Assembly: GCA_964017065.1 (NCBI GenBank)
Contig: OZ024790.1
Coordinates: 6,623,422 to 6,687,421 of the forward strand
From: Haliclona indistincta
Taxonomy: Eukaryota > Porifera > Demospongiae > Haplosclerida > Chalinidae
Length of the DNA: 64,000 bases
Direction: 5' to 3'
Shown: positions 57,440-64,000 of the stretch, piece after piece
How positions within the stretch are numbered: position 1 is the stretch's first letter
Layout of the letters: the number at the start of each line of letters is the position of its first letter
The notes under the pieces: generated by a model
What the model was told of the DNA's origin: nothing
Databases searched by the model: none
The model's input: the letters and a program-made list of their open reading frames with translations, nothing else
Program-made: the position numbers and the translations under genes

Positions 57440-60400
57440 ATGGATCGCGGACGAAGACTATCAGCAGAGCAGCTCGAAGGAGTGCAAACAACTATCCATT
57501 ATCTGTCTGGGTTACTTCCATCAAGATGTATGCTATGATTGGTTATAAATTCTATGTTGTGTATATTCTAAATTGTAGCTACAGTCGGCAATGACACGCC
57601 CTATCAACCTAGTACAGTGGCAACTGTGGCTGCAACCCAGCCGTCTACATCTGCTGCAGTACTGTCACCATCGTCAAGTGGAGGTATAAACCAATTATTG
57701 TTTGTGAATAATAATAATTATTATTAATCTTAATTTCGGTGAACATTTAGATACCTCTGTAGTTGGTAGTGCTGGGGCAGTTTTGCAACGGCTTGGTCAG
57801 ATCCAATCTGGATTTCGACAGGGAAAAAAGAAGAAGAGAGAGCGGGAGTTAAAAGAACTATTCCCATCTAAGAAGGGAAAGAAACGTGAACACACACCCT
57901 GGACACACAAGTTTGTATGCCTTGCTACCCATAACCAAACATCGATTCCAACGACAGCCATTGAAAAAGATGTGCTGATTAGCGCTGGACTCGGGGAGAA
58001 AAAGATCGTTTTTGACAACGTAGAATGTGTTGCAGAAGAATTCCGAAAAATTCTTCTCGACACTTTTCCGAAGCTAAAGATGGTGGAGGATATCAGCTTT
58101 GTAAATGCAGACCCAATAGTAGGGAGATTGAAATCCTGTCCTCAACAGCTCTTTCTTCTCCAAGGGCACTTCAGTGCTGTGGAGGAAACTCTCGTACATA
58201 CATTAGGCCTCTACAGAGAGATCTTGATTTGTCACGATGTGACGACAATGACGTAGTAAGTGTGTCAATTGAAGGATAAAAATACTATTATAATTATTAT
58301 GTTGTTTTTTTTTTCGGATAGCTAGAGAAATGCCTGAATTGTGGATTGATGTTATCACTGGACGAGCTACAAGAGCATCTGGAGCACTGTAATGTGTAAG
58401 TATTAATATTATTGACTAGAGCTATAGTCTTTTGTGTAACTTTTGCTCTTAACATAAAGGTTTTCATGCATGTCATATGTCATCCTTATCCCGTTGCGTG
58501 GGTGTATCAAAGTTGCCGCCCGTGGTTTAAAACGCACTAAAGTGCCATGTAATTATGTCATGAGGACTATATTATCCTTTGATGTTTGATATGGTACCTC
58601 GGTGCAAAGGTCACGGACTGCCGGCAAAAAACTTAGTTTAGAGCACGAAAGCGTATTCAACACAGATCCTACGAGCTAAAGAAATGTTCTTCTAGCTTAG
58701 CACACCTAGAACATCGTAGTGTAACGAGTCTCGGCGGCCACACGTAGCATAACTCGCCCCTTGATATCACGATCGAAGCGCTAGACACACACAAAACGAC
58801 GATAGATAGTTTCTTTCCTGTTTTCCACACTTTGCTTCGCTCTCCTTGCGGTCGCTGTCTCTACACTACACAGCAGATCCTACCATGACCTCGACCTCAG
58901 CTACCTCGTGGCCATGCGGTTTTACTGACGTCATTTAGCAACGGTGCGGCCACCGTTAGCAACGGAAATAAATCAGTTATAACACCCCGTATACTCGTGA
59001 ATTATCCGTTTACAGTCACTCGCACTCGGGCGCTTCGCGCCCTCGTGCTCGTGACTGTAAATCGGATAATTCCCTCGTAGGGGTGTTATAACTATTACTT
59101 GATCACTAAAAATTAATATAAAATTTCAGTTTGAAGCCAATGTTGTTACTATTATTTTTTTTCAGGTTATATTTGATCTACTTATAGTGCATTATAATTA
59201 TTGTTGTTATTCGTATAGATCAGGAGAGATTAAGGAAGAGTCAAATGTAGTGGAAGAGACAGCTGTTGTGGAAGAGCCAGTCATTCTGGAAGAGCCAATT
59301 GTCGTGGAAGAAACTTATGATGATTACGATCATTTTGTAGAGCTTCCATCGTTTGACTTATCACAATTCTGTGTTCAAACACCGACTACATCAGTATGTT
59401 GCAACTAGTATGGAATAATTACCACTTTGTTTGGTCTTTTATTATTAGGGGTTAACCAGCAATCACATTGATGAACAAGTGCCGGATCAGATGTAAGTTC
59501 CCATACATTGCTGCTTCAATCTCATTTTCAAGTTACAGTATAATTATTGCAATGAACATAATTATAACTCAATAACAGTGAATATAGAAGTACAATTTGC
59601 AAGTTCTATTATTTATATTAACTAACAATAGGTTGAAATATACACCTACTTCTATCAAGGATGTCTTGGAAGAGCATGGGAAAGCCCTCATGACAGAGGT
59701 GTTTCACATTCAGATCCGAAGAGACAGAGTTTTAGATGACCTTTTAAAGGAATCTAGAAAAAGGAGCTTTCATCCTCGCAAACAAATTAGGGTATGGATT
59801 TTAGTTTGTAGCCTGAATAACCTGTTCTTTTATAGTCTGAATAACCTGTAAAACAACCTGTTTTTTATTTATTAGGGAGACACGGTAGTGTCTCCCTATG
59901 TAGGGTTGAACGAGAAAACAAGATGGCGGCTACATACATGTATTAGCGTTCAAACGCTGATATTTCGCCTGGTAATGAATTTTATACGTCCAAAGACACT
60001 TAGATCTGCTCTCTGGCGTTGCCCCATCTTACAGTAGCAAGGAGATTGCTCGAAATTGTTGCTAAAGTGACGAACCTGGAAACGGTGAAAATCGAGTTTC
60101 GTCATCTTCGTTTTCTTCTTTCTTCTTTCTTTCTTTCTTCTTTCTTCAACTTGCCTAGCGCCTTTACGCGAGCAGTGCCGAGACCAAAACATCCACGAAC
60201 ATTCGTGAAATTCTCCTGGCAGGTGCCTTTTGAGCATTGTTTTTAGCGAAACGGCGATCTGAATTCCGCGAGTTCTCGATCGTGATCCATTGTGAGCTAA
60301 GTGTTAGACGCCATTATTGCGATTGCGCAACACGCACGTGACCAAGCAGTGGCTAGCGCACGTGACCAAGCACTAGCTTGAGTATCACCATATTTGTCTG

Positions 60401-62557
60401 GAGTCTTCGAATAACGGCAAACTCGTGTAGGATCGCCATTCTGCGCTTGCCAGATAATTATAACCGGCGTTCAAGTCTACAAATAAGTGTGGGCGGGGCT
60501 CGTATGCACTGCATGTGCATGCATGAATGCGTAGGCGAGCTGGTATGTACCACATAACAAATATTTTTAGCTACAAGTTTAAAATTGTTAATAATAAAGA
60601 AAAGCCATCAGCAACTGGAAAACTAAACCAATGGTGGAAACCATGACAAAGACGACTCAGTACATGCATGATATTGAACTGCACTTCACTGAAAATGAAA
60701 AAAGGACACAAACAAGAAAATAAAAAGATTTCTATCGAAATCAAAAGGATGTAGGGTTGTGAAATCTACCACTGGTCCACAATGTAATCTAACAAGGAAC
60801 ATGCATGGAATGGTAACACGATTGACTTGCTAACAGACCATAGATCCCTACATCAGTGGCTGTACATAAGATCAAGAATTATTTTGTCACAAGCTGAATC
60901 CAATTCAGCATGTCTGGTGTCAGTCAACAGCAACTAGCTGAATTAGCTATAGCCAACCACAGCAGCCACTGATGTAGGGATCTATGGTCTGTTAGCAAGT
61001 CAATCGTGTTACCATTCCATGCATGTTCCTTGTTAGATTACATTGTGGACCAGTGGTAGATTTCACAACCCTACATCCTTTTGATTTCGATAGAAATCTT
61101 TTTATTTTCTTTAGACATGGTTCATTGGAGAAGCAGGGCAGGATACTGGAGGTGTAACTAGGGAGCTGTGGAGGCTTTTTGGACATGAAGTGATGCAGCT
61201 TTGTGATGGAGCTAATAACACCTTAGTATTTCGCCATGATTCTGATCGTCTTTTGGTGTGTGTAAAATTGCATTTTGAGCTTGAATGCATAATAATTATT
61301 TGCAGGCTGGTGACTTCAAACAGATTGGCATTCTTATGGCTGTCTCTCTTGTACAAGGAGGATCAGGTTACCCATTCTTCGCTCCTGCTATATTTGAGTA
61401 CTTGGCAGGTACTGACATCTGTGCTATAACACCTTCATTGCAGGATGTGCCAAGTGCTGAATTACAGCAACTAATTTCTGAGGCATGCATAATAATGGTT
61501 TATTCAGATCTCAGCAGGTGCCCATAACGTGAAGGAGCGTCCAACCTTGGTACCAATCTATGACAAAACTCCTCAGTAGAAAGTCCATATCCCTATTTAC
61601 AAGGCCATAGCTACTTGTGGCTTGGCTATTGTAAATTGAATGGGCAGTCAATTGGCCATGCATGTTAACTATAATTATAGGGCATGGTCTGGCTTGCTAT
61701 ATGACTTTCTAGTCATTGGTTGGTCATTTGCATTGGATGCTCCTTGTTGTAATGGGCTCCTGATGGTATGCAATTCACCATGTATCATACATCCAGCTCA
61801 CCGAGGCTGAAAATGAAGATGTTTTGCGCTCGGTGGCGATGCAAGCTCTTGACACTCTCATTGAGTGTGGAGTGACAAAGCCACTAGCAAAACTTAGTCT
61901 CCAGGACGTTGACACAGTTGCACGAACAGTAGCTCTTCATACGACCATCCTAAGAGTGAAGGCAGAGCTAGACCAGTTTGTCTGCGGTCTGAATGAGGCT
62001 GGTATATTGGATTCCATTCGTGCATATCCTGAATTCTTCAGACCCATGTTTGTTTATCAGCATGAAGAAATAACTGCAGGTTTGATTTTGCTTTTAACTG
62101 CCCTTAAATTTTTATTCTCAAAATTCACCTGTATACAGACACAATTTTGAGCCTTTTCAACACTAAGCTGTTTAGCGAGAGAGGCACTTTGAAGTATTCG
62201 AAACAACAGAACACATATGTCTTCTTCACAGATTTGCTTGAAGAGATGCAATGTAAGTAGACAATTGACCCACATTGTGTGTACCTATAAAATTATGTGA
62301 ACGATAATTTTTCTTAGGTGGCGACTTGGATGTTGGTCTGCAAGATGTATTGATATTTTTCACTGCAGCAGAAAAAATTCCACCATGTGGGTTTGATTGT
62401 GAAGGAATTAACACTTGCGTTCAACGATGACATATACCCAACTGCTTCTACGTGTTCCCTGCAACTTACACTGCCCTCTAAGTATGAAACCTATTTAGAG
62501 TTCAAGACCAACTTTATATATGCTCTGTGTAACTATGGAGGATTTGGTCTTTGTTAG
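57440..62557 (+). CDS. HECT E3 ubiquitin ligase-like gene with UBZ4 finger (two frame breaks)
   Basis: Exons: 57440-57527, 57579-57683, 57751-58255, 58322-58395, 59219-59393, 59449-59492, 59632-59791, 61115-61255, 61306-61482, 61797-62079, 62139-62252, 62318-62557. N-terminal Ser/Thr-rich part, then a basic stretch (KKKKRERELKE). Exon 4 encodes CLNCGLMLSLDELQEHLEHC, an exact C-x2-C-x11-H-x3-C UBZ4 pattern. Exon 5 is acidic with VVEE(T/P) repeats. Exons 7-12 form a HECT domain (FHIQIRRDRVLDDLL, FIGEAGQDTGGVTREL, GKPLAKL-type middle) ending in YPTASTCSLQLTLPSKYE with the catalytic Cys, and a NYGGFGLC end. Two defects: exon 3 is one base out of phase around 58120-58170, and the last exon has one extra base near 62411 before the catalytic Cys. 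The intron after 61482 would use a GC donor. It is either a recent pseudogene or carries assembly errors. Confidence 0.75.
58975..59093. repeat. Long palindrome with CG-rich loop in HECT intron
   Basis: Arms AGTTATAACACCCC... and ...GGGGTGTTATAACT, with ATTATCCG.TTTACAGTCA opposite TGACTGTAAA.CGGATAAT. Loop CTCGGGCGCTTCGCGCCCTC. Same design as 1049, 15940 and 17971. Confidence 0.85.
59875..61113. mobile_element. Hairpin-ended foldback element, diverged copy C
   Basis: Lies in a HECT intron. It starts with a hairpin (GGGAGACAC, GGTA, GTGTCTCCC), then TATGTAGGGTTGAACG, AAGATGGCGGC, a CTTT-rich tract (60114-60146) and GCCTAGCGC, and ends with a foldback of about 145-bp arms (60714-60867 and 60968-61112) whose outer part contains CACAACCCTACATCC. 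Same layout as 3907 and 12651 but with largely different sequence. Confidence 0.7.
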
Positions 62558-62823
62558 TCTTGCAAAGTATATAACATGACATTTATCAAAACACACATCA
62601 GTTAACATTATTATTATCAATACATCAAAGTATATAACATGACATTTATCAAAAACACATAAGTTAGCATTATTATTACAATAATGATTTATAAATCAGT
62701 ATCATTATCAATAAAGGATCCAATTAATAACAGCAATTTAATAAGTGACTTGATAGCAAGTACAACAGACAATAGCAATTTAAACATGTTGCTGTTGCAT
62801 AGTAATCATGTTTACAAAAATAA
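62558..62823. other. Spacer between convergent genes
   Basis: AT-rich. Contains a direct repeat of TATATAACATGACATTTATC (62570s and 62630s). Holds the 3' ends of both genes. Confidence 0.5.
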
Positions 62824-64000
62824 TTATAACAGAGCTTGTGCAACATTTTGAGCAATAACATATTGCTCAACAAGATCACCACCTACACCAGCATCCTCTA
62901 ATGCTTCTCGGAAAGTGTCAGCTGACACATTAGTGGAAATTTCAGGTACATTAACTGCATTGTCATCATCTGTTGATATTGGTCCACTCCAGTCTATGCC
63001 AAAATTTTCCTGTATAAAAAGGAAATCATTGACAGACTTGCTTAAACATCAATTGTATACATGTGCTTTCTTGTATAGTACTCACAATTGATTGATCAGG
63101 AAGCAGATCAGAAACAACACGGTCTCTTGGGTGATTGACACTAAACCGGGCATGTCCCGTAATCCACTGTTGCATTGGAGTTCTGTTATGAGCTGTTCTC
63201 ATCCTGTGATGATTCCATCCTTCCTTGAAAGCATTCAGCCTTCGTTGAATTTCAGGAAGAAACACAACATGAAGAGCAAACAACTGAGCCTCATTGAGGG
63301 GATTGAGCTGCTCACAATCTTCAAGTGCATAGAACAATGCATAAAAGTAGGAAGTACAATCTGTAAAAAGATCTCTCCAGAGTCTTTCGATTCTCTGATT
63401 ATGCACACTGCGTCCTGTAATAATACTACCTCTACCAGGCCCTCTATCAGGGTGTTCCAACATATACCTTGCCACCATCACATTCTCTCCTCCCATATCA
63501 CTGCGTACTCGAGATGGTAAGCCATATTCCATCACTGCTGTACAAAAACTCCGAAGTACTGTGTCAGCTCGATTATTTGGTGCAACATTTAAGTAAGTAA
63601 TCAGTCTGCTATATCCATCAATCCCACCGTGTACTACAAATCGCCACCTCACTAGTTTGTGGTTTCCATCAATATGCCATAGGACATTTGATGACACTAC
63701 ATTATACTCTCTCCTATGTAGTGCTCGTATAAGTCTATTTTGTGTCCCTTGCGGGTCAACTCTTCTGAGTGAATTTCTAATACGTTCACGTTGAATAAGT
63801 ATACCTTGTGATCTAAGCATACCTTCCACTATCCGACAACCTGCTTCACTATGCCTACTATTGATGTCTTGAATTTCTTCATCAAGCTCGTCATCTGTGA
63901 TTCCACTGTATCTTCCCCTTCGACTAAGCCCCAGTGCATGCATGCGCCTGTACACTGTTCGAGTAGAGCAGTTAAACATATGGGCTATGTCAGCTACAGA
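62824..64000 (-). CDS. Integrase-core domain protein, partial
   Basis: Two exons seen: 63086 to beyond 64000, and 62824-63009 (stop at 62824), joined by a 76-bp GT-AG intron in phase 0. From the N-terminal side visible here: a helix-turn-helix ([19 protein letters not shown]), [13 protein letters not shown], then a retroviral-type integrase core with [10 protein letters not shown] (first Asp), [15 protein letters not shown] (second Asp) and [12 protein letters not shown] (Glu). The C-terminal exon reads [17 protein letters not shown] and ends in a helical segment. This architecture matches a family of stand-alone integrase-core proteins scattered in animal genomes, probably domesticated or transposon-derived. 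The frame is intact to the window edge. It faces the HECT gene tail to tail. Confidence 0.85.

Overview
This is a eukaryotic, metazoan-type window. It is AT-rich, with short GT-AG introns (about 45-80 bp) inside genes, phase-1 exons encoding Ig and fibronectin type III (FN3) domains, and a very dense mixture of transposable elements (TEs), including BEL/Pao and Gypsy retroelements, a LINE and many foldback elements. The compact introns, the TE-encoded protein families and the FN3-rich receptors fit a demosponge such as Amphimedon; that is an inference from style, not a database match. There is one 200-base assembly gap at 37541-37740. No CRISPR, tRNA or rRNA was found.

Layout. (1) 1-1797: 3' part of an FN3 receptor (copy A, + strand) with a tyrosine-rich, ITIM-like tail. 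(2) 1.8-18.3 kb: TE territory. It holds two copies of a hairpin-ended foldback element (3907-7984 and 12651-14588). The first copy is interrupted by a TTAA-flanked insertion that carries a broken Ulp1-like protease. Also here are a degraded TE protein (11.4-12.5 kb), two TIR elements with 10-bp target duplications, a broken RecQ-like helicase fragment and several palindromes. (3) 19.3-22.4 kb (- strand): receptor copy B, whose eight exons join into an intact 462-residue frame, followed by a decayed duplicate of its last exon. (4) 22.5-29.7 kb: a 7.1-kb inverted repeat with arms of about 2.1 kb, lying just upstream of copy B. (5) 30.8-32.7 kb (+): a second type of Ig/FN3 membrane protein with a heptad-repeat stalk. 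(6) 33-37 kb: mostly non-coding, with two isolated exons (methyltransferase-like and INPP4-like). (7) 37.7-39.1 kb (-): receptor copy C, truncated by the gap. (8) 39.3-55.2 kb: a deep TE nest. A Gypsy element (- strand) is split by a 14.3-kb BEL/Pao element with 134-bp LTRs and a 5-bp target duplication. That element contains a LINE and two TIR transposons, which themselves contain further insertions. (9) 55.6-56.7 kb: a TE-borne nuclease-like domain split by a piggyBac-like MITE. (10) 57.4-62.6 kb (+): a HECT E3 ligase-like gene with a UBZ4 zinc finger and two frame breaks. (11) 62.8-64 kb (-): an integrase-core protein, tail to tail with the HECT gene and running off the end of the window.

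The most interesting host-side signal is the receptor family. Copies A, B and C have nearly identical ectodomains. The transmembrane and cytoplasmic parts of A and B differ and both carry tyrosine motifs, while C's tail falls in the assembly gap. This resembles the paired-receptor design of animal immune receptors. The most interesting TE-side signals are the foldback family, in which the two arms of each copy co-vary, and the nest of insertions whose order can be read from target-site duplications.
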